Virus record (IMG/VR): IMGVR_UViG_3300030106_006475
Span: 1-30,087 of that record
Direction: 5' to 3' (one strand)
Source of the DNA: a virus
Length of the DNA stretch: 30,087 nucleotides
Of the stretch, positions 10,701-17,453 are shown one piece after another (within the stretch, counting starts at the first letter, position 1; every line of letters starts with the position of its first letter). Position numbers and translations under genes: made by a program. The notes below the pieces were generated by a model. It was not told where the DNA came from. It made no database searches and saw only the letters and a program-made list of their open reading frames with translations.

Positions 10701-11760
10701 CACTACCATGAATAGTAATTGCGATTTGCCCCGTAACGGTATCAGAACTTAAATACTGTTTATTGTGATATTGGACAGCTTCAGCGGCATCTCCCGTGTT
10801 TGGAATACTCCCTGTGTCGGGAGCGGGGGCATCTGATGTAGACTCATTTAACCAAATACCACTAGCATCTTGAATGTAAACTTTTTCGGGATACCATTGG
10901 TTAGAATTAATCTTGTAATCATTTCGAGAAACTTGGCCATCATAGTTAATAACCTCGTTTCTTACTATTAATTTATTGGTATCAGTGCCAAATAAGTCTC
11001 TTCTTTCTTGTCTAGTTAACGTAAATGAGGAGTCTATGTAATTTCTAAAATTACGAAAAACCATATTTCCATCAATATCAAGAATACTAATTCTTTGACC
11101 ACTGACAAACGGATCGTCTCTGATTTCTGCTGGTGTGCTAAGAGTGTTACCCATAGGGCTAACAATCTCAAATTCTAATGTTGCATCTGCGTTTAGAAAC
11201 ACTCCACTTCCAGTGTTGTGTAACGTCAAATCTCCTGTATCTACAGAAAATGATTGATCAAATTCCCAGATATCCCTCGTCGTGTAGGATGTTTCGTAAA
11301 AACCATAAGCCCCAGTGTCTCCTGCGGATATTCCTATACCGACTTTTCCTGTGTATTCTGACTGAGCAACAGATGCTTTTTTATAAATAGCGTATAAAGC
11401 TCCACTATAAAGAGTATCTCTAGCAAGAGTGTAGGGGTCAGATCCCCCCGCTCCGACACCGACAAAACCAGTTCCTTCTCCTCTTACATCTCCAATAGGA
11501 GTGGCTCCACCAATGATTACACCCGTGGAAGCATATAAATCAAAAAATGAGGTGCTTATTTGATAAGGAACTGTAGTTCCAGCGCCAACAACATTAATAA
11601 AAGAAACAGTATCCCATCCCGAAGTGACTGCTAGAGAGTTCAAATAACCAGCCGCTCCCGTTGCTCCAGTAGCTTGATCGTATGCTCCTGACGCATACAT
11701 AAAAGCACCATCATCACTGGTGATTTTTAGTATCTGGTATTGGTTATCGTTGTAGGACAT
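4723..11760 (-). CDS. Giant tail fibre 1 with VGIGTT modules, YadA-like roll and C-terminal capping domain
   Basis: This 2345-aa structural protein starts directly at the J stop (TAA then ATG, no spacer). Layout: an N-terminal region (about 1-230) that probably docks on the tail; many GVGIGTxxPxxxLDVxG modules; a Gly/Ser-rich stretch of short IGGGxxNxI repeats (about 855-1040) resembling the YadA-type left-handed beta-roll; three tandem 100-residue repeats (about 1097-1396); more VGIGTT modules; and a conserved C-terminal domain (about 2235-2345). The latter carries SFLIDHP, CLEGPENGVYVRG, ELPEYW, VTPIG and VYGERKD, a block I recognise from C-termini of other phage fibres, where it likely caps or folds the trimer. 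A classical S74 endosialidase-chaperone site was not recognised. The expected role is a trimeric receptor-binding fibre. Confidence 0.88.
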   Translation of the reverse strand: MSYNDNQYQILKITSDDGAFMYASGAYDQATGATGAAGYLNSLAVTSGWDTVSFINVVGAGTTVPYQISTSFFDLYASTGVIIGGATPIGDVRGEGTGFVGVGAGGSDPYTLARDTLYSGALYAIYKKASVAQSEYTGKVGIGISAGDTGAYGFYETSYTTRDIWEFDQSFSVDTGDLTLHNTGSGVFLNADATLEFEIVSPMGNTLSTPAEIRDDPFVSGQRISILDIDGNMVFRNFRNYIDSSFTLTRQERRDLFGTDTNKLIVRNEVINYDGQVSRNDYKINSNQWYPEKVYIQDASGIWLNESTSDAPAPDTGSIPNTGDAAEAVQYHNKQYLSSDTVTGQIAITIHGSDPTYTTAGELVIMAGDNAQFATDEGSLIGVFPLAQQKVQQIILRDGNGFPLNEDQHIKLLFNNPAGLTPIEMPVGPFKMEEIPLPNMDFIPNKGNGFMEGSVIFKSGENGMGGYITGNCLTVGPPDYDYPYTIRTHQGHVGIGTSTALQAGAKLSVNGRAIGVGDGGRLTGPSDLPYLLSGDEAGGGSQNLQGVTDEGNTTTNSVAIGSSATPTEKLEVAKDEDESAIIGKAKVGHMSESDTAAFGHLDQFTYSNYALKQDHLGETHLNAASAKKINFNIAGSAIASVKAAGVGIGSDPVNKLDVLGAVSIGSSYGGQNTAPSDGMLVQGNVGIGTTAPTVALDVAGAGKFTSQVTIPSTPLASTDAASKGYVDAQVGSADTLQEVTENGNTTDQGIEISNGGISLNDYITHYGDTNTYFGFNGNDSFELRTAASEALTIDSSQQAKLAGNVGIGTDPGSEQKLIIIGDKSVTTLGTNDGYGISTKEKSRIGAIDSNAYSTGVAILGGSGHVVSGDFDVIAGGVLGNISGGNFNFIGGGSGVDITGSQYSSSIGGYNNDILKSDQSLIGGGYQNKITEGQGGVIGGGYQNDLHTTTQSFIGGGFENTISGNYSSSAIAGGTQNQVYSTFSFIGAGGTNIIHAGQGAVIAGGVGNEISGDQSAIAGGNSNKISGWYGFAVGNKAEIPSGYIGAAVLADGQDRVHTSSGRHTITLDYASGVYVPTIGYFGDGLHVSGVPVLTGFTDTDTNNYLNSASFNTSDGILTLGREGLSAITVDLDGRFTDNVYADAMDQGVATTDSPTFNALIVTGSAGISGGANFIGTGIGNRITAENGKVYLVSGDITDTDTNTFITGASFGTSDGVLTLNRNDAATVTVDLDGRFTDNVFADAMNQGVASGDSPTFNGLTVTGAAGISGGADFIGTGIGNRITAENGKVYLISGDVTDTDTNNYLTSASFNTSDGILTLNREGLSAVTVDLDGRFTDNVFADAMNQGVASGDSPTFNSLDITGSSLTVTGSVKGTGVGDRITNNGVPYLLSGDSPAETQTLQDVCDNGNTTTTSILSTGPHISGISGLFGDRVGIGLNNPEDFNSEANRLVVGDGVGAEGLTIFSGPAHSASINFADGTGGNSSYEGFIQYRHGDEGFRIGAGGGGRMFIGANNTVGIGTLAPNAELEIAASVATIRLTDSDLTNTFSEIEKGGDYLYFYSRANSSNGGFLFAGDNGTTETEFMRIATDGDVGIGSNVPSAKLDVAGGIKLLDNNYLTWNSSNTRIIGNSDYLQFQVAASDKVRIQSDGSVGIGTTAPITRLVVDTPMNRGQTNPSGLIVTDSANGAMALEMGVDRASSASYIESRHTGSNTNYTLLLNPSYGKVGVGTSSPTSKFEVGTVAYGTNSIAKFWDGTDGVEITNRGTSRQQIDFLGSNTSAINVSGSLHINYDGDNNGTNDSITFARNGVDEAGTVDMIITEGKVGIGTTDPETTLELATTMSSSPTTQLYLDVDGSNSVGGGGELIFSTSASAGAKDAFNAIVRGERSSLNDGSSDLTFLTTHVTTSATAAARMTIKDAGNVGIGSTSPVRKLDVSTNGADTYGIRNSYNSSYYMEMAHNRFNTVGNNYIRFNIDDATKMTIVDADFGGGVNGVGIGITNPTAELQVIGDISGSGSFLGTGAGNRITNQGVPYLLSGDSPAETQTLQDVCDNGSTTTTAVNISGAITVANHIFKNVENSFLGLYGGSDTLTNDGFIKIYGNSSNWGKVQTNIGYDATNSKAHWTLNNTTELMTLKGDGSLGVGTTSISNKLDVAGSVGIGSSYAGTAAPSNGAIIEGNVGIGTSSVSNTLDVAGAIAIGSSFAGSSAPSNGAIIEGNVGIGTSYASNALDVNGHLSATSKSFLIDHPIEENKKLQYACLEGPENGVYVRGTTSSKSIELPEYWSELIHEDSITVVVTPIGKKQDLYIKSKTPELILIGGVEGFYDYVVYGERKDIDKLEIEPLKSVN
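5607..5658 (-). repeat. 52-bp repeat copy A inside fibre 1
   Basis: This segment, encoding a TQTLQDVCDNG-type linker, matches 7539-7590 over 52 bp with one mismatch by eye. The flanking repeat units have drifted much more at the DNA level, which suggests recent duplication or gene conversion. Confidence 0.8.
7539..7590 (-). repeat. 52-bp repeat copy B inside fibre 1
   Basis: This is the partner of the copy at 5607-5658, about 1.9 kb away in the same gene and in the same frame. It is a possible recombination site that would remove or add the intervening fibre modules. Confidence 0.8.
7573..8472 (-). repeat. Three tandem 300-bp (100-residue) repeats in fibre 1
   Basis: Units begin at 8472, 8172 and 7872, each with DTDTN, at an exact 300-bp period. 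Each unit then carries TVDLDGRFTDNV, ADAM(D/N)QGVA and DSPTFN; the first two end GIGNRITAENGKVYL(V/I)SGD, and the third changes over to a GVGDRITNNGVPYLLSGD ending. Protein identity is high but the DNA has many silent changes, so the array is old and kept by selection. Confidence 0.85.
8640..9195 (-). repeat. Short IGGGxxNxI repeats (YadA-head-like beta-roll) in fibre 1
   Basis: About twelve degenerate repeats of 14-18 residues follow the pattern (I/A)(G/A)GGxxNxIxxxxSx. They match the left-handed parallel beta-roll of trimeric autotransporter heads, and the run ends in an AVGNKAEIPSG-type segment as in YadA-like heads. This is a family-level reading by eye. Confidence 0.6.
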
Positions 11761-14700
11761 TTATAAAATGGTTATTTGGTCTAAGAATGATTTATTAAAA
11801 ACGAGTAACTGGTCATATACTACGAAAATTCCTGTGGAAGAAGTAACTGAATCAAAATAAGCATTTGTATTAGCTATTCCCCCATTGTTTCCAAGTGCAT
11901 TTACACTAAGATTAAAGACACCAACTTGACCCAAGCCTGAAAATTCTATTCCTGTTGCGGTTGTAGATTCCTCTTGCTCAATGGCCCCGTTAGGATAAGT
12001 AAGACTCGCTTTATATCCCGTGCTATTATCAACAGCTTCCCACATACCACTTATAGAAAAAGTTTGAGTGGCTAGATCTGGTATTCCAGTTGTAATAGAA
12101 GCTAGAGTTGGGGCTGGTAAAGTTTCATAGGTAATCCCGTTTATTGTTTGTGCGACTTGATAACTCAAAGTATCCGACTCATTCTCAATACTGATATTTT
12201 TTTCAATTAAATTAAATTTACCTGTGTTATATTTTGTAGCAGTAACCAAATATTCATTTGGTTCCTGTTCTTTCATGGAGATAACCTTATAAATAAAGGG
12301 ACTTGCATTTTTTATCTCAAATTTAGCTGGGCTTCCTAATTTAACAAAAGGCAGAACCTCAGGCTTATCGAAACCCGAAACTAAAGATCCATATGTTTTA
12401 TTTACAACAGAGCCCGTGACCGATAAAACGGTTATCTGTTCAGGCGAAACTCCTGAAATCTCATTATTCATTACTCCCCTGTAAGGACCAACAAAGCTTT
12501 CGTAATCAAAACCAGAAAAAGCGGCCAAGGTGCTACCTCTCCTATCATCTTGAGTTCCATCAAAATTTGCTATTTGACCTGTTCCAAACGAAGTGAGTGT
12601 TTGATCGCCTGTGTAGGGAGAAATAAAGTCCCCTGAATCAAGACTTCTCGCGTCTCCAGATGAAAAGATCCACCCAGTTACACCTGTTTCAAAGTAAATC
12701 TCAGTTACCCTTTCTGTTCCTCCAAGACCTGTAGTTAAACCAGTATACAGTCCATATTCTTCAAACCTTTCTTCGCCATTATCTGCCGCTCCTATTGTGG
12801 CATCACTATATCCTACAGTGTAACCAGAAAAACCATAATATCCTGTATACTCAACCCACGAATCCGCTGGTGCTCCTGTTATAGTGAATGATTGAAAGCG
12901 CTCTCTATTTACATCAGCAAGGTCATCTATTTCATTCAGAGTATCCCTCCCCGTAGGATAGTAAACAGTTAACCTGCCCGTATTCATCGAGCTATCAAAT
13001 TTATTAGTTAGGCGAATCGTTTCGGCTTCTAAATCTACTCCTAGAATCTTTCCAAAGTTTGCTTTATTTGTTTTTAACTCATCTTCAATAATAACTAAAT
13101 CTCCAGGCTGACATAATAAACTCTCAACCCCTGCCGTGAATGCAACCGTTTGGTTTTCTGAAATAGAAGAATATATTAAATGTTGCCCCATCCTTCTAGC
13201 CATAGCCCTAGAAGTAATACCTACACCCTCTATTTTTTTCTTGAAAACACCTCTTTCTTTAATGTCATTTTCATCCTCAATACACTCTATCTTGGGCGCG
13301 TAATTATCAAACCTGTCTTTAAAACCTACTTCAATAGTATTATATTGTTCATCTCTCCTATTATTAGAATAGAAAAATAAACCTTCTTTTACGGATTCAT
13401 TTGTAAATAAATTGACTGGTTTTCTAGGTCTATCATCAACAAAATTTATCTCTGAATTACCAAAGAAAACTCTTCCCCTAAAAATTTGAGCGATTGTATT
13501 AATAGCATCGTAAATTTTTTCACCTCTATCAAAAACAACATTGCAAGAAAATCTTGGTTCTCTTCCACCTCGACCATCAGTTACTCCTTCAAAATAACCT
13601 TCATCGTCTACAGCGTCACAAAACCTTCCTATTTTATATAATTGCCACTTATTAATTGTATTGATATCAATGTGACTACCCATTCCATATCTTTCGTTAG
13701 TAAGTAGATCATATAAGATCCATGCTGGGTTGTCTGTCCACACTAACTCATCTCGGAAAGTTCCATCCCAATCACCTTCATAAATTAATAATTTATTTTT
13801 AATTGATTCGTCAGAGCTATTTTTAAATGTATTATATTGTTCAATAGTTTTATGATATCTATAATCTATCCCATCACGGGTAGGAAAATAATTACTAGGA
13901 ACTTTTACTAACTTTAGCTTGCAATCAAAGCTGCGCTTGGGAATTGCTCCAAAAGCCCTAGAATCAAGCCTAGTTCCGATAATTGCGGAAAAAGGATAAG
14001 GTAAATCTGCTTCAATTATTTCTGTTACTTTTTGCAGACCTATGTCTTTAGAGAGAAGAACGGAATTAGTTTCAAAAGAAAGTTTAGTTACCCTTACAAA
14101 ACGTTCTTCTACACTGTCTTGGTCAATTGTTCCCGCCTCAATTCCCCTTTCACCATCAGGACTTAATATATCATTATTTTTAATATTAACTTTTGGTAGT
14201 CTAAAGGGAACATTTAACTTTTGTTGCCTAGCATCTCCTGCTTGTAGATTTATAACATATTGTTTGTCTATATCTTCATGAGCAGCGTTATCAGGATTAC
14301 CTATATCAATTAAGGTTTCTCCTTCAACTAAAGCTACGATGCGATAAATATATGTCCTTACGTCACTTTCGTATCCCGTTTTACCAACCCTGCCCGTTTC
14401 AACCTTGAAGTTTACAACTGTTGGGAACTTAGTTCCGACCTTAAAGTCGTAACTACTGTTTCCTGATACATTGTTTACCTCAGTAACCAACGTATCCATT
14501 AACGTTGAAACATTTAGAGTAATAAATACTGCCGTAACATTTGGATTATAAACAGTATGGACAACTGGTATAGCTTGTTCGTCCCACTTAGCTAAAGAGT
14601 TATTAGCCCACGCAGAATAGTCCCTTGTCGTTCCTCCTGCATCTTGCCTCTCGTCATCACTGCCCTCATTTAGTGGCAAACGATCACTTCCTAGTTCTAA

Positions 14701-16374
14701 ATTATAATTAGTAGCATCGTAGTCAACCACCTTGCTCTTAGTGAGCATATCGACATTGGGATTTATTCTCTGGGGGGCTACTTTATCTTTAGCCCCAAAT
14801 GGCCCAAAAAGAGGGGAGGCATATATATGGTCTATATATACTCTTCTAAAATAACGAAATGGAGTTTGTGTTTCTTCGCCTTTTTTTACCTCCGCTAAAA
14901 CATTTGCATAGTTATATTTTAAATTACTGGTTTCAAATTCATTTTGCTGAACAACCTCTTCATTTTGTAATTCTTTTGAATACTTTAAATCTTCTATATC
15001 TTTAAGCGCGTCCTTTACTGCTTTAGGGATGGCAACGGTATAAGTTCCAAACGTTTTTCTTTTAGAACTGCACTTTTGATAGGTCTTTTTATATACAGGT
15101 GTAAATTGAAAAGCCAAGAAACCATATAGTTTTCCAGTCATAATTCCATCAGCATCTACTTCTGGACAAGTGACATCAGCTATTCTTATACCAGCATTTT
15201 TCATCGTCCTTTCCAGATTCCATCCGTAATTTTGCCCATACGGGTAGGTTCTCATATTGGCGACCGCGCCATCTTCCACTACAGTTTTACCTGCTAAATT
15301 AGGGTTATCTCTTTCAACCATAATGATAGCATGAGCTTTTCTACTGTTACTTTTTTCCAACCAATTATGGAAAAGACCGTTTCCAGCAGCCCCAGTTCCT
15401 GGGTTCATTTGAGACCCATTCCAGTTCAGCGCACTCAAAGCTTTTGCCGCAAGAGTTTGCTGAAATAGATTATTATCGGGATTTAAATCATTATTATTAT
15501 CGTTCCAAAGATTCATTAGGTTTTGAATCTCGCTCTGAACTAATTGCTCAGATCTGTCAGAGGTTTTCTTAAAGTTTTGTCTGCTAAAAAAACCTCCCCC
15601 TGATCTATGTCCGAAACCAAAGAAAAACTTTGCCGTGGATAAGTGATTGGTATCCAACCAAAACATTCTAAAAAGCCTACTCCAAGATTTATTTCCATTT
15701 CTATAAACGGCATTATTTTGACTAGTCCCGACATCAGAGCGAGGACTAGTGTTATCATTCATAAAGAAATAAAATCTTTTATCAGATGAGCCATAATATT
15801 TCATATAAGCTCTCATATAAATAGCGTAGAAAGATTTAGATCTTGGGACACTACTACTGCACCCACTTTTCTTCCTCCATCTTAAAACCCACATCGAAAC
15901 ATTGGGTAGAAAACCATACTCCCCACTGCTTTTCGGACCTCTAGTTCCATTTTTCTTCAATAAGGTAACATAACCCCCTTCACTGCGAAGTTTTTGTTGA
16001 TTAACGGCTTGAAAAAATTTCCTAAAATTTCTAACACCATTACCTTTTGTTAGGGTTGCAGTTTTAATTTCTAAAGTTCTTGTCGCTGAAGAAGGAAGAG
16101 TGTTAGAGCTTCTCTTTAACTCACTCGAAACTGCGACAGGAGTATCATCGAGGTAAATTCCTTGTAATAAATTAGCTCCATCTACAATTTCTCCATAGCG
16201 ATTACAGAGACCCTCAATAGGTCCATCACTAATTAAATCTAAAGTTTCAGAATAGCTATAGGAAGCTCCATACTGAAGCTCCCCCATTACAGGGGGTTTA
16301 TAGATGGGGGGCTTTGGTTTTTTATTTTTTCCTCCCGCACCACCAATAGCGATTTTTTTTAGTATATGGCTCAT
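11761..16374 (-). CDS. J: Tail-tip host-specificity protein, lambda J-like
   Basis: This 1537-aa protein sits at the tail tip and contacts the host receptor in lambda-type phages. The N-terminus shows a KPKPPIYKPP segment, then LDLISDGPIEGL and IYLDDTPV, as in J. The conserved core is clear: DWDGTF, TNERYGMGSHIDINTINKW near residue 896, EPRFSCNVVFDRGEKIYDAI, FGNSEINFVDDRP, and SENQTVAFTAGVESLLCQPGD. The C-terminus (about 1420-1500) has a fibronectin-III-like stretch (GYKASLTYPNG, FSGLGQVGVFNLSV). It is about 400 residues longer than lambda J, mostly from a large extra region between about 90 and 700. ATG lies 3 nt after the I-like stop, and fibre 1 starts immediately after its own stop, as in a single late transcript. 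Confidence 0.93.
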   Translation of the reverse strand: MSHILKKIAIGGAGGKNKKPKPPIYKPPVMGELQYGASYSYSETLDLISDGPIEGLCNRYGEIVDGANLLQGIYLDDTPVAVSSELKRSSNTLPSSATRTLEIKTATLTKGNGVRNFRKFFQAVNQQKLRSEGGYVTLLKKNGTRGPKSSGEYGFLPNVSMWVLRWRKKSGCSSSVPRSKSFYAIYMRAYMKYYGSSDKRFYFFMNDNTSPRSDVGTSQNNAVYRNGNKSWSRLFRMFWLDTNHLSTAKFFFGFGHRSGGGFFSRQNFKKTSDRSEQLVQSEIQNLMNLWNDNNNDLNPDNNLFQQTLAAKALSALNWNGSQMNPGTGAAGNGLFHNWLEKSNSRKAHAIIMVERDNPNLAGKTVVEDGAVANMRTYPYGQNYGWNLERTMKNAGIRIADVTCPEVDADGIMTGKLYGFLAFQFTPVYKKTYQKCSSKRKTFGTYTVAIPKAVKDALKDIEDLKYSKELQNEEVVQQNEFETSNLKYNYANVLAEVKKGEETQTPFRYFRRVYIDHIYASPLFGPFGAKDKVAPQRINPNVDMLTKSKVVDYDATNYNLELGSDRLPLNEGSDDERQDAGGTTRDYSAWANNSLAKWDEQAIPVVHTVYNPNVTAVFITLNVSTLMDTLVTEVNNVSGNSSYDFKVGTKFPTVVNFKVETGRVGKTGYESDVRTYIYRIVALVEGETLIDIGNPDNAAHEDIDKQYVINLQAGDARQQKLNVPFRLPKVNIKNNDILSPDGERGIEAGTIDQDSVEERFVRVTKLSFETNSVLLSKDIGLQKVTEIIEADLPYPFSAIIGTRLDSRAFGAIPKRSFDCKLKLVKVPSNYFPTRDGIDYRYHKTIEQYNTFKNSSDESIKNKLLIYEGDWDGTFRDELVWTDNPAWILYDLLTNERYGMGSHIDINTINKWQLYKIGRFCDAVDDEGYFEGVTDGRGGREPRFSCNVVFDRGEKIYDAINTIAQIFRGRVFFGNSEINFVDDRPRKPVNLFTNESVKEGLFFYSNNRRDEQYNTIEVGFKDRFDNYAPKIECIEDENDIKERGVFKKKIEGVGITSRAMARRMGQHLIYSSISENQTVAFTAGVESLLCQPGDLVIIEDELKTNKANFGKILGVDLEAETIRLTNKFDSSMNTGRLTVYYPTGRDTLNEIDDLADVNRERFQSFTITGAPADSWVEYTGYYGFSGYTVGYSDATIGAADNGEERFEEYGLYTGLTTGLGGTERVTEIYFETGVTGWIFSSGDARSLDSGDFISPYTGDQTLTSFGTGQIANFDGTQDDRRGSTLAAFSGFDYESFVGPYRGVMNNEISGVSPEQITVLSVTGSVVNKTYGSLVSGFDKPEVLPFVKLGSPAKFEIKNASPFIYKVISMKEQEPNEYLVTATKYNTGKFNLIEKNISIENESDTLSYQVAQTINGITYETLPAPTLASITTGIPDLATQTFSISGMWEAVDNSTGYKASLTYPNGAIEQEESTTATGIEFSGLGQVGVFNLSVNALGNNGGIANTNAYFDSVTSSTGIFVVYDQLLVFNKSFLDQITIL

Positions 16375-16377
16375 TGG

Positions 16378-17037
16378 TTAATTTTTATCCCCCACTACTT
16401 TATTAGTTCTAAAGGTGGAGTTGGAGTTCTCTCCGACCTTAACTGGTGTTATCGAACCATCTCGGTTAGTTACGCCCACATTCCTTAAAGCATTTTTTGT
16501 TTTAACTCCCTGAGGAAAAGATTTAATTGTTGCTTGCACAACTTGAGAGCCAACTATCAATCTACCATACCCTACAGGTAAAGGAGCGCCTTGACTGGCT
16601 ACATTTGCCGTATTGCTAAAAATTAAAGATTCCTTACTCCCATCTGCGGTGATCTCCAATGCTTCTACTTCGGGTTTAGGAGTAAGCGCATAAGAAATCG
16701 CTGCAAATAATACTGCTTTAGCAACTGTAGCGAGGAATCCCCCCCCTGTAAAAAGTCCTATGATTGGTGCAAGAAAACCACTACCAACGATGGCTGGGAC
16801 TAAATCAATAGTCTGTGGCTCTTCATGGTTAGCCATTTCCTGAGGGGTGTTTATAACAGTTTTATCAACTATTATTTGATAGAGAAAACCTTCCTTTTGT
16901 AATTCTATTAATCTGGAGATAAAACCTCGTTTATTACAGTCTAAAGCATCTAAAACATTACGAGGATTACCGACGGAAAGAGCAAAGGTGTCTCCAAATT
17001 CTTTAGCTAAAATTCCATGTAATTTTACTTGTGTCAT
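16378..17037 (-). CDS. I: Tail assembly protein, lambda I-like
   Basis: This 219-aa protein helps build the tail tip together with J, K and L. The N-terminal half (VKLHGILAKEFGDTFALSV) has the ubiquitin-like look of TAPI-family proteins. The middle has a Gly/Ala-rich hydrophobic segment (about 82-118). The C-terminal half carries the family signature NTANVASQGAPLPVGYGR with a following VGSQVV. Its ATG overlaps the stop of the upstream JAMM gene (ATGA), and the J start follows 3 nt after its own stop. Length and position match lambda I. Confidence 0.85.
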   Translation of the reverse strand: MTQVKLHGILAKEFGDTFALSVGNPRNVLDALDCNKRGFISRLIELQKEGFLYQIIVDKTVINTPQEMANHEEPQTIDLVPAIVGSGFLAPIIGLFTGGGFLATVAKAVLFAAISYALTPKPEVEALEITADGSKESLIFSNTANVASQGAPLPVGYGRLIVGSQVVQATIKSFPQGVKTKNALRNVGVTNRDGSITPVKVGENSNSTFRTNKVVGDKN

Positions 17038-17453
17038 ATAGAACCCTTAATCCTTTCTAGTATATTTACATTCGCTTCTACATTTTTGGGCTGATAAATA
17101 TTTATTTTTTTAGTATTTAAACTATAGATCAAAAATGGTTGGCAACAATTGTCTGCCATTTTTATGTCAAACTCCGAAGGCTCTTCATCTCCCATTATGT
17201 GACTATGGAAAATTGCGACCATTTCGTAGTTTTCTTTAAATAAAAGATAATTTAAAGGATTAATTAAAAAGTAAGATGCTGGATCAGGCGATACGTTTTC
17301 TTCATGCTGAAGAACAAATTTCATTTGGTCAGTATCAAACCCAATAAAACCACAAATTTCTCTTTTAAAATGTTTATGAGAAACTTGTTTTATATTACTA
17401 ATGAGAGACTCAACGCCTTTAATATGAAGTGTTTCTGCCATAGCTAAATCCAT
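17034..17453 (-). CDS. K: JAMM/MPN metallopeptidase, tail protein K-like without NlpC/P60 domain
   Basis: This is a JAB1/MPN+ protein of 139 aa. From the ATG at 17453 the zinc-site residues are E32, H83, H85, S93 and D96 in the pattern HSH-x7-SxxD, which is complete. Lambda K has this domain plus a C-terminal NlpC/P60 cell-wall hydrolase; here the protein stops after the JAMM domain. I chose 17453 because AGGA lies 4 nt upstream. An in-frame TTG at 17474 would add 7 residues, and ATG at 17438 would remove 5. It overlaps the 3' end of the L-like gene by 35 nt and the I start by 4 nt. Confidence 0.85.
   Translation of the reverse strand: MDLAMAETLHIKGVESLISNIKQVSHKHFKREICGFIGFDTDQMKFVLQHEENVSPDPASYFLINPLNYLLFKENYEMVAIFHSHIMGDEEPSEFDIKMADNCCQPFLIYSLNTKKINIYQPKNVEANVNILERIKGSI

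Noticed and set aside
1-11760. Possible CRISPR or diversity-generating retroelement from the dense repeats
   Set aside because: The repeats are coding VGIGTT modules of variable length with no conserved palindromic repeat or regular spacers, and no reverse transcriptase or template repeat is visible in the window.
15540-15758. 72-aa minus-strand frame inside the J-like gene
   Set aside because: It is an alternative frame of the J-like coding region with no start context or recognisable protein.
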